A stretch of 64,000 nucleotides of DNA, taken from assembly GCA_035582835.1 (NCBI GenBank), contig JAYKAV010000944.1, positions 1,228,372 to 1,292,371 of the forward strand, given 5' to 3'. This document shows, piece by piece, positions 24,901-35,700 of the stretch. Both the position numbers and the translations under genes were made by a program. The notes under the pieces are model-generated. The model ran no database searches and was not told where the DNA came from. It saw only the letters and a program-made list of their open reading frames with translations. Within the stretch, counting starts at the first letter, position 1, and each line of letters begins with the position of its first letter. Source of the stretch: Phoebastria nigripes (taxonomy: Eukaryota > Chordata > Aves > Procellariiformes > Diomedeidae).

Positions 24901-27900
24901 ATACGTGGCTTTGAATCTCTTGTTGTGAGGGAGTGGCTGCAGGTAAGAAATGCCTATGGACAAAACAGCAATCTATTCCAGTGACAGTTGTATTGAGAAA
25001 TAGCCTGAGAGGCAGCAAACAGGTTGGGCCTTGTTGCAGCCCTGCTTAATGTGAATGGCCTTTGTCCTAAGAGCAACATCATTAACTGAGTCATTTGTAC
25101 CTCTGGCACTCCATGGGGCCTCTGCCTCTCATGGTAGTTTTTTGGTTTTGGGGAACTGCCTGTTTTGTGTGCTCAGGGTGAACATCTCTTTAGAGAACAC
25201 TGTTCAGACTAAACCACAAAACGTTAGTTCTACTCTTTGTACTCCTGCAGCTAATATCCTCAGCCTAGTCCTTCGGTGCGCCTACACCAGTTTGTTCTTG
25301 GTCAAATTCTCTGATCAAATACAGTGGTATTTACATAGCCTGAAAAAGGCAGCAAAGTTGGTCATGTTTGCTAGCAATTTGTTACTGGATGCTTGACAAA
25401 ATTACGGTTGTAGAAAAGAGTAGTAATAGCATAGCTGCATGAACTAGCTCTGAAGTCTTTTTGCTACATGTACTCACATCCCGTTACTTTGTGTGTGATG
25501 CTCTCTCTGATTCTTACGTATAGGCTGGTCACCCTTTTCAGCAGCGTTGTGCCCAATCAGCCTATTCAAACAGCAAGCAGAAATGGGAGGCCCCAGTGTT
25601 TCTCCTCTTTTTGGACTGTGTGTGGCAAATCCTTCGTCAGTTCCCTTGCTCTTTTGAATTCAACGAACAGTTCCTCATTATGCTCTTTGAACATGCTTAC
25701 GCTTCACAATTTGGGACTTTCCTGGGAAACAACGAAAATGAAAGGTTGGTGAGGATGCTTGCTTTGNATCCTTTAAATATCGGGCTGTATCTGACCAAAA
25801 AAAAAAGTGTCTCTTGGTTTGAAAAAGGGTGAGGGTGCTTGTGTGGTCTCCTCTAGCACAGGTGAGCTTCTCCTGTTGCAGTTATTTAGCTTGCTGCAAT
25901 GTTAGGGAGCTTGTCCCTCTTACAAGTGGGACATTGTGACTAAAGCAATTTGTGGCTTGGTCAGGGAGTTGAATTAGTCCTCTCCAAGTCCAAGCTAATA
26001 CCTTAGACTGTCTTTTCTGTTTCCCTGTGCGGCCTTGAAAAATCTCCACCCATCACCAGTCTATATAGTCTCTTATGCAGAAACTCTTTCCATAAATGAA
26101 TAAACAGCTAGAGTTCAACAGTGATGTGAGTCATAGCTGTGGGAAGCAAACTTGTCCATGCAGGCCTGGAGGAGAAGGTCAAGGCAGTCAGAGGCCAAAG
26201 CTGGAAAGTTTGGTAGTTACCTCAACTGTCAGGGAGGAACATGACTCTGTAGCCTGGTGGTCCTGACGCCCCCAGGAAAGGAAGGCTTTGGTTTTTTGCA
26301 TCATCCACTAACTGCTGAAAGTGGAAAACATGGAAGAGGTTCCTTCAGAAGGATCTGCCTCACAGTTACACCTTGGCAAAAGTTTTGCTTGTTTGGCTAC
26401 GAGCATCGTGATTAGGTTTGAGGTCTCTTTGGTCATGCAGTAGTACAACTTCAACAGAAGGACCAAAAATCCCTCCAGCNGTAACCTGTGACTTGGAGAA
26501 ATGTGAATTGGCAATCTGCACTGGATGAGGTTTTGAGCGAATGCTATGAGCTCTCAGGTAGATGCTCGTGCGACTTTGAAAGGAAGCAGCCAGGACTGCA
26601 TTCTGCTGGAGTCTACCTTGTCAGGTAATGATAGGTCTGTGCTGAGCTTGCTTACAAGCTTGTGGTGTTTAAGGTACTTGAGCAGACCAGTGCCTAGCTT
26701 CTGAAACCTAGCCTGGGTTAGATGCTGTGCTGTACCAGTGGGGCAGCTCTAGGCATGCCCTGAGTAGGGCTGCTGGGAGTAGTAAACAGGGTGGAGCCCT
26801 GGAGGACTGGAGCCTCCCATGGCAGCTGCCAGAGAGGTTTAGATTCCTGTTTTGAACTTGGCAGTTCTGTTCTAGGACTCCTGACTCCAGTAAGACCATG
26901 TCTGATGGTCTCCTGCTTAACTGAGACCACTGAATGAGTAGAAGGGAAAAATAGAACTGATGTTACAGATAAGGAAGGCAATTTAAATCTTCCTATAAAC
27001 CTCTCTGCCCTTAAAGTAATCTTTGCTTAGAAGAGACTCTTCTGTCTTCTGCAGGGCTGCTGAACTGGTCATCTGCAAAACCAAGTTAGACTTGAAACCA
27101 ATAAGACGAAATTTGAAAGAGTATTGAATGTTACATGTAATAACCTGCCTGTCACATCTGAATATGTCAGCCTGTGAGCACAGAAAATGTTTGAAGTCTG
27201 ATGTTAAGCTTGAGCTGTCTGAAGTATTCACAGGGATGGTGAATCTCCTGCCTGGGTGGCAGTTCAATTTGCTAGTGCAAGCAGAATGAAGTTTGCCAGA
27301 ATCTAAGGAATAGAGACCCCTGTGTAACTCCTGGAGGTGGGTTTGACCCAGGAAAACAGCACTGCTCTCTCTCTGTGCTCTGATGCTTCCTGCCACCAGA
27401 GGGACCTCATCAGACGTGCCCGTTGCACAATTCCAGCAATAACACTGCTTTAATGTACTCTGAGAATTGCACTACGATCCTTCCTTGATGCAGACCTACC
27501 ACACCTCCCAGCTCTACCTTAATGCAGGAGTTCAGTCCCTTTCAAAACCTGGCAGTCAAACCATTTTGGGGAGGTGACTGATTCTTCATCTGGACAGAAG
27601 GCAGCTAGCTTCCACACAACTTATAAATGTTATTTCCCCATCTTTTCTTGAAAACTAATAGTAATCGGCCAGGTTGAGTGAATTGTTTTAGGTTTACACC
27701 CTGTGCCATGTTGGTGAGAGGTATTGAAAGGATTAGCCTGAATTGTCTAGGCTAGTAGCACATGGGAAAGCTTGTGGCATTCTAGTCTGTGGGGTCCTGA
27801 TAAAACAAAACGAGTCTTTACCGTATAAAAGTGAAAGCTAACTTGTTCCTATGGGTTTGTTAGGTCTAAACTGAAGCTGCCGCAAAAGACTATGTCCCTG

Positions 27901-28906
27901 TGGTCCTGGGTCAACAGGTCTGAAGAGCTGAGCAAATTCCAGAATCCTCTTTTTGAGGCCAACAGCCTTGTCATCTGGCCCTCCGTTGCCCCACAGAGCC
28001 TGCAGCTCTGGGAAGGTAAGCCAGGCTTGCTTTTTCTGTTACAGGCAATATGTATTTTGTGGCTACTTGTAAAGCTTCTTAAGTGTTCACTCCTGTTGTC
28101 TCTGCTCCGTGCTTAGTCTGTCTCAGCTGATGGTGATCTCGCTCCCTTTGAGATCTGTTCCAAAATATTTTTGGCATGTGCCGTGCCCAGAGGCATAATG
28201 CTTTCTCCTTCTAAGGTTTGGTGACATGCTACTCTTTGCCAGGGAGCCTTACTAGTACCATTTAACTTCTTAGCACAGTATTTCTGCAGTGATCTAGCCT
28301 AATCTATAAGATGTTCTGCAGGCCTCAGGCTTTTGTTCTATATCAACCAAGACTTCCTTTCTCCATTACTGACAATCTTGGCCAGGATAATCTGTGTGCG
28401 GTAGGTTCCCTGCTGCAGAAACTTTCTCCACCCCATGTATGCTGAAGGGTTAATTACAGTGAAGCAAGCAGGCTGTCATGGCAGGGTGGAGACTGAATAT
28501 GGATTGGTCTGATCAGTATATGAGAAAAAAGGAATGAAACCCCCTCATTTTTTCTTTATTAACCTTGTTTAATAGAATGGTGAACTTGGAGAGGAGGGTC
28601 AGTATTTCTAAATGCTGTTTAGGGGTGAGGGTAAGGAAAAAAAATGCGTAAACTGTATGCACATTACTTGAGAGCTGATGGAATAATGTTTCCTCCTTGT
28701 AACAAGAAACCCTTCTGACTTGTGCTGTTTCTGGGCTTTCAGGTGTCTTTCTCCGGTGGAACAGGCCTTCCAAGTTCCTAGACGAAGCTCATGAAGAAAT
28801 GATCAACATTATAAAATACAATAAGGAACTTCAGGCAAAGGTTAATGCATTGAGGAGGCAGCTAGCAGAGATGGAAACAGATGATAGGATGCAGGAGAAC
28901 CTGTGA
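6764..28906 (+). CDS. MTMR9: Myotubularin-related protein 9 (catalytically inactive phosphatase), complete
   Basis: Coding exons: 6764-6948, 9897-10005, 10750-10875, 17982-18155, 20179-20396, 22066-22227, 24801-24942, 25524-25744, 27864-28015, 28743-28906. They sum to 1653 nt, or 550 residues plus TGA, against 549 in human. The start is the family's MEFAELIKTP, with A at -3 and G at +4. Domains: PH-GRAM (about residues 4-100), myotubularin phosphatase-like domain (about 123-498), C-terminal coiled coil (about 508-543). The P-loop that is HCSDGWDRT in active myotubularins reads HGTEGTDST here (residues 333-341). The nucleophilic Cys and the Arg are absent, so the protein cannot catalyse. Known role of the family member: it heterodimerises through the coiled coil with MTMR6, MTMR7 or MTMR8 and raises their activity on PI3P and PI(3,5)P2 at endomembranes. 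No stop or frameshift is seen. The downstream neighbour TDH, in the same orientation, is conserved synteny, not an operon. Confidence 0.98.
6949..9896 (+). other. MTMR9: MTMR9 intron 1
   Basis: GTATGC donor and CTGTAG acceptor. It contains an MIR-like SINE at 7293-7408 and several isolated Ns. No exon or RNA gene was recognised. Confidence 0.9.
7293..7408 (-). repeat. Ancient MIR-like SINE in MTMR9 intron 1
   Basis: The order GAGGCAC, GAAGTGATTTACCTTGGGTCACCC, GATGGCAGGACTGGACTCCGG matches the reverse complement of an MIR/CORE-SINE. In that layout the RNA tail region is followed by the conserved core around CCAAGGTCACAC, then the CTCTGCC/GGATTCGAAC side. It is diverged, as expected for a repeat predating the bird-mammal split. 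The call is by eye. Confidence 0.55.
9897..10005 (+). CDS. MTMR9: MTMR9 coding exon 2
   Basis: Encodes the second half of the PH-GRAM domain (FVGSLGTIIIKCKDLRIIQLDIPGMEE to SSIE; ends at residue 98). Acceptor CTGTAG|G, donor GAG|GTAAG. Confidence 0.97.
10750..10875 (+). CDS. MTMR9: MTMR9 coding exon 3
   Basis: In-phase exon of 42 codons (residues 99-140), ALSTLDSVTLMYPFFYRP to FELLSSV, linking the GRAM domain to the phosphatase-like domain. Acceptor CGCGCAG|GCG, donor GTG|GTAAG. Confidence 0.97.
12596..12620. repeat. Homopolymeric C tract
   Basis: C7, A, C17 on the plus strand, so G-rich on the minus strand. This is a simple repeat inside MTMR9 intron 3. Exact length is unreliable in draft sequence. 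Confidence 0.9.
16118..16182. repeat. A/C-rich low-complexity tract (AAC/AAAC)
   Basis: Mixed CAA, AAAC and CCA units with long A runs form an imperfect microsatellite in MTMR9 intron 3. Confidence 0.85.
17982..18155 (+). CDS. MTMR9: MTMR9 coding exon 4
   Basis: Fifty-eight codons in phase (residues 141-198), TDEWRLSCINKEF to SYYHKKNGM. This is the N-terminal part of the myotubularin phosphatase-like fold. Acceptor TTTTTCAG|ACA, donor ATG|GTAAG. Confidence 0.98.
18156..20178 (+). other. MTMR9: MTMR9 intron 4
   Basis: GTAAG donor and CTCTGCAG acceptor. A 165-codon minus-strand open frame (18702-19199) has no recognisable domain and is treated as chance. Confidence 0.85.
20179..20396 (+). CDS. 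MTMR9: MTMR9 coding exon 5
   Basis: Begins VMMRSSQPLTGTNGRRCKED and runs to HYPQWRRIHKCIE plus two bases of an Arg codon (residues 199 to 271). Acceptor CTCTGCAG|GTC, donor GAGAG|GTGGGT. It contains conserved phosphatase-like fold sequence before the inactive P-loop. Confidence 0.98.
20397..22065 (+). other. MTMR9: MTMR9 intron 5
   Basis: GTGGGT donor, CCCCAAAG acceptor. A T-rich homopolymer lies near 20535-20555. Nothing else was recognised. Confidence 0.85.
22066..22227 (+). CDS. MTMR9: MTMR9 coding exon 6
   Basis: FNILQESLIKLVEACND to EILTAACLAAQCID (residues 271-325, split codons at both ends). Acceptor CCAAAG|G, donor GATAG|GTAAAT. Confidence 0.98.
22228..24800 (+). other. MTMR9: MTMR9 intron 6
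   Basis: GTAAAT donor and TTTCACAG acceptor. A C-rich tract (C11 T C9) at 22615-22635 is followed by AG. It resembles a splice acceptor, but no exon after it continues the protein. Confidence 0.85.
24801..24942 (+). CDS. MTMR9: MTMR9 coding exon 7 (inactive P-loop)
   Basis: Carries the degenerate active-site loop HGTEGTDST at residues 333-341, then LQVTSLAQIILDPRCRTIRGFE to REWLQ. Gly and Ser stand where the catalytic Cys and Arg of the CX5R motif would be. This is the defining pseudophosphatase feature. Acceptor TTCACAG|G, donor CAG|GTAAG. Confidence 0.98.
24943..25523 (+). other. MTMR9: MTMR9 intron 7
   Basis: GTAAG donor and ACGTATAG acceptor. Nothing recognised inside. Confidence 0.88.
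25524..25744 (+). CDS. MTMR9: MTMR9 coding exon 8
   Basis: AGHPFQQRCAQSAYSNSKQK to FGTFLGNNENE plus two bases of an Arg codon (residues 373-446), within the phosphatase-like domain. The donor used must be GAAAG|GTTGGT, which is weak. A better-looking GTGAGG donor lies 4 nt downstream, but it would put a TAA at the second codon of exon 9. Confidence 0.97.
25745..27863 (+). other. MTMR9: MTMR9 intron 8
   Basis: GTTGGT donor and TTTGTTAG acceptor. No repeat, RNA or nested gene recognised. Confidence 0.85.
27864..28015 (+). CDS. MTMR9: MTMR9 coding exon 9
   Basis: SKLKLPQKTMSLWSWVNRSEELSKF to APQSLQLWE plus one base of the next Gly codon (residues 446-497), the end of the phosphatase-like domain. 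Acceptor TTTGTTAG|G, donor GAAG|GTAAG. Confidence 0.98.
28016..28742 (+). other. MTMR9: MTMR9 intron 9
   Basis: GTAAG donor and GGCTTTCAG acceptor. Nothing recognised. Confidence 0.88.
28743..28906 (+). CDS. MTMR9: MTMR9 coding exon 10 and stop
   Basis: Encodes VFLRWNRPSKFLDEAHEEM and the C-terminal coiled coil, ending RRQLAEMETDDRMQENL with TGA at 28904-28906. The heptad-like region is the family's dimerisation segment for MTMR6/7/8. Confidence 0.98.
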
Positions 28907-31900
28907 GCTGGCAGGGCTTTGCCTCAGGTCTTTCCTTTCCAGTCCCCTTTACGTTAAAGACTAAACATGGAAAGTGCATGTATTGCAGAGTCCTCTGGGT
29001 ACAGTGGACCCTCAGTCCTCCCACTGCTGAAATCTTTACTTCACACTATGTACCTCCCTGCTTTTTTGGGAGGGATTTTTGTTTTGTTTACAGAAGACAC
29101 ATACAACTGGGCATAGTGTCCTCTCTTGGCAGCTTTTCTGTCTCGAAATTGCGTACGGTGTCAGCAGAAGCTGGAACTCTTACCTCCACCCAACTGTATG
29201 GATGACCAGGATGGGCCAAGAGACAGGATGTTTCAAATTTATTTTGGACTTTTTCTGGTTTTGTTGAACTCTCTAAACACTCGGCAGGATTAAAATACAA
29301 AGTTATATATAGATAGGTAAAGGCATTTTGTCTGAAAGCACCTTTTCTCTCCAAGAGTAAGGAAGGCAGCTTAGTTCTTTAGTTTCCTAGAAAAACTAGA
29401 AAATGGTATAATCTAACTACAGGTTCTGCCAGTCTATATGATACTCTTAGTAGCCTTCACATCTAACACTTGTTTTTTTTGTGTTAAGCATTGGCTTGGG
29501 AGCAGTAAGTTGAATACCAAACCAGAGCAAGAAATTTCAGTGCAATACAGAACTGAAGTAGGGATTCTGCTGCTAATGTTTAAGCCATGACCTTCAGGTG
29601 GAATTGTCCCTCATGGACAAATATCTCCTAAGGAATAACAAACTTCTTCTATTCTACCTGGAAAACAAAAAGGTTAAGTAGTTGGTGGAGGTCTTCACTT
29701 GCAAAACCATGACTCAAAGCTGTCTTTTTAACTAGAGCCAAGCTGCCCTCTTGAAACTTCGGACTGCACTGGCTGTTTTTCTACATTTGAACAGGTTCAC
29801 AGCATTGCTAGGGTGCAAGAGCAGCACTTGATCTACAGCTCAACAAAACACTTTTGCTCCACCTGGTGTGCTTTTTCCTCTCATGCTCTTACTATGTGTT
29901 TTGTGAAACATCAAAAGCAGAAGTTGGGAGTTAAGGTGGTCTAACATATCAGGTAGCTGCTGCAGATTAAGAGGCTGTCACACTACAAAAATGCTGATAG
30001 TTTAGATCATTTGTAGCTGCTAAAACTGCTTAAAGACTTTAGGGATAAGCTTTTTTCCAAGTAACTTTGTATTTTGTAGCTGATCTTTGTGTTTCTGTGG
30101 CTGCAATCTGCTCTTTTTATAAAATCAGGGTTTTTGCTAGAGATTTTTTTTTTCTCCTTTAAAAAGACAGATAAAAGTGGGTCTGAAATATTAACTCCCT
30201 GAGACACTTGTTCAGCTTGATTCCATTGGTAGCTGTACATGACTGAGAAGACTTGAATTAACAACAGCGCATGTGGCTGGGATTATCTTAAAAGGCGCTT
30301 GCTGTTAGCCTGTTTCTACTGAAGTGAATGGAGCTGCGTTAGGTCAGTGTTGATCTCTTCAGAAACTGTTGAGCTTCCGTGACACTTTATGCTGTTTTGG
30401 AATGAAGCTGCCTTTATTTAAAAGCCACTTCACATAAAGATAGATATATGTGAAAATGGAGGATCTCTAGTTGTCATAGATGTATATGGAGAGTAATCTT
30501 CTGCAAAAATCATGTAACCACTAAATATATTCTAAAAAAAAGTTCTATGACCAAGGAAACTGTATAAAATTATGTAATAGTGATTAAGTGCTACCTTAAT
30601 GCCTTTTGCTTCAGTCCTTATTTCTTTAATTATTTTCTTCTTGACTAACCTAAACTTAGTCCTAAAGTCATCTGGCTTAAAAAATAGAGAGAACCCTTTT
30701 AAACCGTTATTCACATAAGGCAGAAGAATAATTCCCCCTAGTTGTAATACCAATTTCTTTTTAGGTTTAGAGAGTGACAGTCTCGTTCACTAAATGAAGT
30801 CTGACATAGGGAATGTTTCTCAGGGTGGCTGGTGATCTGTACTGCGTAACAGGGAAGGCACAAGTTGGCCTTGCTCCCACCTCCATACCCTGGCTTCTGG
30901 AGCTACCTTCTGGGTATATTGCAAATGTAAGCCCTTAAAGTTATTGCTCACCCTTTAAAATTATGTCTGTGGGATCTGCACCTGCCTGGATGTTGTATCC
31001 CTCTCCAGTTCAGAATTTTTACTGTTCCTGTACATCTGAAATACATTAGCACTAGCCAGATGGGAAGGATTCAGAAGGCACTATTTTCCTCATAATAGAC
31101 CATACATAAAACACACTTAAAGGTTATGCAATTTCCTAACATAGTAATTATATATTGAGCTAAATAATAGAGAAGCAAAGAGGGTTTTTTTTGATCTAAT
31201 TGCCTGGCTGCTCTAGTCTCTCATGCAAACTGCAGGCATCTGAGGAAATTGGGTAACCAGCTGCAACAGCTAACAAAAGGCAGAAAATTCTCTCTGAGCT
31301 GGCATTTAATCCTCGACTTGTGTTTCGGGACTGCATCCACACCCAGGTGCTGTGTGCTTGCCTTGGCTTAGTGGTAGTGTGGATCGCGGCCTTCATGTGA
31401 AAATGCTAGTGTTGTTCTGAGCAGCCACAGCAGTTTCTTCCCTGATTCCTCTGCCGTGCGTCACCTCGTATTCACTGCAGACAGCAGGACCTGGAGGCTT
31501 ACGTTAACCTGGAAATAGTCACCTTTGGGAGGTGTTATCGGAGCAGTCCTGCAAGGTATTGCATGTGGTGGAGTTGAGACAAGATGTGTGGACCTTTGCA
31601 GGTCCTCCTGGAAGAAGACTGTTCACACACCTCTTGTGTCAGGCTACTTGCACATTCCCCTTTTCATTCCCACTGCTTCCCAGGCTCCAGTCTGGTGGCT
31701 ACTGGTGTAATACACAGCGGAGCACTCCAGTTCTTTGCTTACCTGCATGTCCACCATATTTATTCACATATTTAATATTGATGGTCAGCTTGCTTCCTCT
31801 TAGAGGGGGATGTCTGCTGGATTCTGCCCCGTGAAGTCACTGACACCCTGTTTGCAGGTTACCTGCATCTTCCTGGGCTGTAAGCACTGTGCTTGGCTCT

Positions 31901-32730
31901 GGCTCTTCAGTCTGACACTGCCTTACACTCTTGCTGACACCCCTGCTTCTGCTCTTTTGCACATAGCTATTTGTGTAATAAGCTGGACACTGAGGGCCCC
32001 CTTCCCCAAACTCTGGGGTCAATCAATGCGGACACTCTGCCATTTACCAAAAAAAAAAAAAAAAAGGGAAAAGGAACTAACTTGCACAGTTTTCGTAAGG
32101 GAATATGTACCTTCAATATTTTGATTGTATTGATCTAACTCTTGAATGTGGCGACCGGTTTAAGTGCACTATTGTCCATGTTGCATATGATATAACTTAA
32201 ATTGCACTGTACAGCATATTGGCGTCTAATGTATGCTTCGCTAAAGCCTTGGAAAGTGCTATGGTGTACAGGTTCCTGTATGAGGGGAAAATGTCTATAC
32301 TAGCACTCCCTTTTTTGTAACTGTGTGACATTGAATAGCACTGTGTGATGTGTGCTATGTATCTGTTAACTACTACAAATTTAAGTGATGAGTGCACTTC
32401 TGTCCAAACATCTGGAATTGCTAATTGGACTTGGCTGCTGCATCAGTCTTGTGGGTTTTTTTTTTTTTTTTTTAAATGAAATAAGTAACAGGGCTGGGAG
32501 TTGTGTGCTATTGTTAGATGTATGCTGTACGTGTACAGAATCCCAGCCGCTGTGGTGTTGAACGTACTGCAAAAAAAAAAGTAACAAATCTGAGAAAAAC
32601 TATCATGGCTCNAAGTGCTTAGCCATTGGAGGGGAGAAAAACAGATACAAAGTGGCTGTAAGCTTTGCTGTAGATATGTTGAGAACATAGTAATGTCTGT
32701 TCAAATTAAAACCTTGAAGACTCTAAAAAG
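28907..32730 (+). other. MTMR9: Probable long MTMR9 3' UTR
   Basis: AT-rich DNA without recognised repeats follows the stop codon. The first plausible polyadenylation signal noticed is ATTAAA at 32705. A 3' UTR of several kilobases is usual for vertebrate MTMR9. Extent is inferred; no transcript evidence is available. Confidence 0.55.
32705..32710 (+). terminator. MTMR9: Candidate polyadenylation signal of MTMR9
   Basis: ATTAAA, the commonest variant hexamer. About 85 nt further on the sequence is T/G-rich (around 32790-32815, GTGTGTGTGACTTGGGTG), which could be a weak downstream element. Earlier or later signals cannot be excluded. Confidence 0.45.
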
Positions 32731-35700
32731 TTCTTTAATTACAGTGCTGAATCTTCTTTATTAGTACTGCCTTCACTTTCCGTTGGAGGGATGCGTGTGT
32801 GTGACTTGGGTGTAAGCTCTTGCCTGAAACTTTGGTTCTTTTCAGCTCATGCGTGTTTTCTTTTACAGCTGAACGTGTGCTGTGATGGTAGAAGAGGGGT
32901 TTGTGCCACAGGGCTGCATGGAAAGGAGAAGGTTGAGACCCTGACTCTGTGCATGGCTTGCAGAGCTCTGCTCCCATGGTTTTGGTCCTTTGACACCAGC
33001 TCTGCACATGATGGATAAACAATTCAATTAGCTAAGATTTTATGCTTGTATTGAAGTCTCTAAAGGAAGGAAGGCAGATGTCTTCAAAGGGAGGGTGGTT
33101 CGGAGTGAAGCAAAACCTTGCAAGAAGTCCATCAGTAGACCTGGGGTCACAGTTCCCTATTGTTTTTTAAGGGAGGTAGGTACTTGCCAGGGGAAAGAGC
33201 GAAAAAAGGACAAACAGCTCTTGGTAAACAGAGGCTGTGAACCATGGAAATTCCTGGATTTCTCCTGGCTGGTGGGTTAGTAGGCTGTGAACCACTGGGC
33301 TGTCTGTTTCCCTACGGCATTATTCGTGGTCTCTGCAACTCCTCTGGAAGGTGAAGAATTTCTGTGGCTTTTGGCATTTCAGCAGATGGAGGCTCTGGGT
33401 GTGTGTGCTGCCCTGCAGCTTGTGCAGTCACGTATGATAACATAGTGAAGGGTGCTGACAGTTTTGATGTGAAAAGATTGATGTTCAGTCCCTATTTGTG
33501 CAAAATGTTTGCAAAAGTCCCAGCTGAAACAGAGTGGGTCTATTAAATTTTTTTTTAGCTATAATCAGGCAGCCTGATTTGGTTTAAGCTTGCTTTTTGG
33601 AGGGGAGAAAATAACTATCTGATCAAGTGTTGAAATTTCTTTTTATTTAACTTTCCTTCTTATGTTTTCATTTAGGCATGGGTAAGAGGGGATCATTAGT
33701 CCAACAGTTTAAAACTAAATACATAAAGGCTCTGGAATATTTACATGGCTTTATAGCCTTTTGTTGGATTCAAACTACAATTGAGATGCCACTCATGAAA
33801 ACACGGTGCCTTTAAAGAGCTTGTACTGCGCAAACAGGCTGTTCAGGGCAGCTGTGATGGATTTCTTTAGCCCATATTATCTGTGTGTAAAACACGATGT
33901 TTTGATTCAATGCATAGAAACACCTGATGGGAGGGAGTGGCGAAGACAGAGGCAGACTCTGCTTGGTGCCTGGTCTGTGACTCACTTGAATTCTAGCCTG
34001 GCTTTCCAAGCCTCCCTTTCTTAAGTCATCTGGCATTGGATGTGTCCCATCTCACCCCTTTCTAACCTGTTCACCAACTTTGAGGCTTTGCAGGGTAGGG
34101 AATAGGAAGGCGATTACGTTCCTACAAGCTTCATGAGAAGCAGCAGCCTGGCAGGGAAACCAGTGAACCCCTGCGGATGGGATGTCCACGAGCTCACCTC
34201 ATTAAATATTGGGTTCCTCTGGCTGGTGGTGACAGTGCAGCATCCAAATCCCAGTATCTTATACATGCTGTGGCACCAACAGATCCCGAGGAAGCTAAAC
34301 TCGGCAGATTGAGGTCATCGGCATTTCTTTTTTGAAAACCCAAGTGCTTTTGTTTAGTGCCATTGTAGGGCTCTCTTCCATGCTGCCAGTTTTTCCCCCA
34401 AGCTGTGAAAGAAAACAATAAGGAGGAACTACTATTGTGCATTAAACGTAACTCAAGGATGCTGGATTGCGTTGGGTTGCTCACAGTTTCTCCTGCTGTG
34501 TAAATGTCAAGACAAGCCTGTGGCATTTGTCTTTCAGAGCCGGAGATGATGATCCTTTGATGTTCTGTTGCAAGAGTGTTGCTGATGGGTTTAGATTACT
34601 TTATCTGATGCTGCAGCTCACGCTAATGGAGGGTTTACTCTTAAAGCTCAAAACCTGCTCCCTCGGTATCTTAAAGTACTGGCAGACAACCCGGCTGCTA
34701 CACAGAAGAGAAGAAAACCTGTTTCTCATATAAATATTGGGGGTTTTGGACAATTTTTGGTTGCTAATCTAACGAGCAAAACTTTTGCTTGGGATAAAAT
34801 AATCGGGGGGGGAAAAAGACACAAAGTTGCTGTTGAATTCCTATGGGAATTCACCAGGTGGGTCACATAAATTTCAGTGTTTGCCCCTGCTGCTTTTTAG
34901 GGAAAATGTACTTCTGTGCTTGTTTACACAAAATGAGTTGAAGCTCTTTCTTCTTTGTACTGCCATTTACCTTTGAGCCAGTCTTAAGCATCGCGGGTCG
35001 TGGCTGTGCAGGTAAGGCACTCAGCTGTAAATGCTGAAGGCTTTAATGTTGCTGTGCAGTCTGCAGGAGGGCTGTAGCTCTGTAAATGTGGGATGCCATA
35101 AGAGCAAAATGTCCATTAAATGGACTGTTTGACTTACTGCGGTAAAATGCACGTTATGTCACTCTACACCAGACTACTACTGGGTGTAATTATTAAAATC
35201 AGGTCTGTTACAGCTTTTACGGTTAGGTTGTAACAGTTTACAGGAACTGTTATTGTATATAGAGGATCCATTTGATTCATAGCTGTACGACAGCGCCAAC
35301 AGCAATATTCCCTTTGAACTATAGGATGAAAAATATAGAACACGTTGCGTATTTGTTCGTGGGGGCTGATTGCTGCACCCCAACACGGTGTAATTTTGAG
35401 TACTTAATCTGAGTAGCTAAAAGCTGATTCATTACTTGCCGATGTGTAAAGCAAAAGCCAGTGGACTGGATCATTTATGCTGATTTAAAGGAGGCATAAT
35501 TACAGCCCCTAGTCTTAGAGCTTGCCAGAGGCTCTCTCTCCAGCCACTTTCAGCTCCAGGAGTTTCTAGCACCTACTTTGTCAGGCAGCGATTCATACAC
35601 TTGGGATGCCTTTTTGGAAATGATTCTGATAGTCTGAGCTTGGCACGTGTCTCCAGGCTGTAAATCTTCACAGGAGGAATATGTGTGGGAGGAGGAATGC

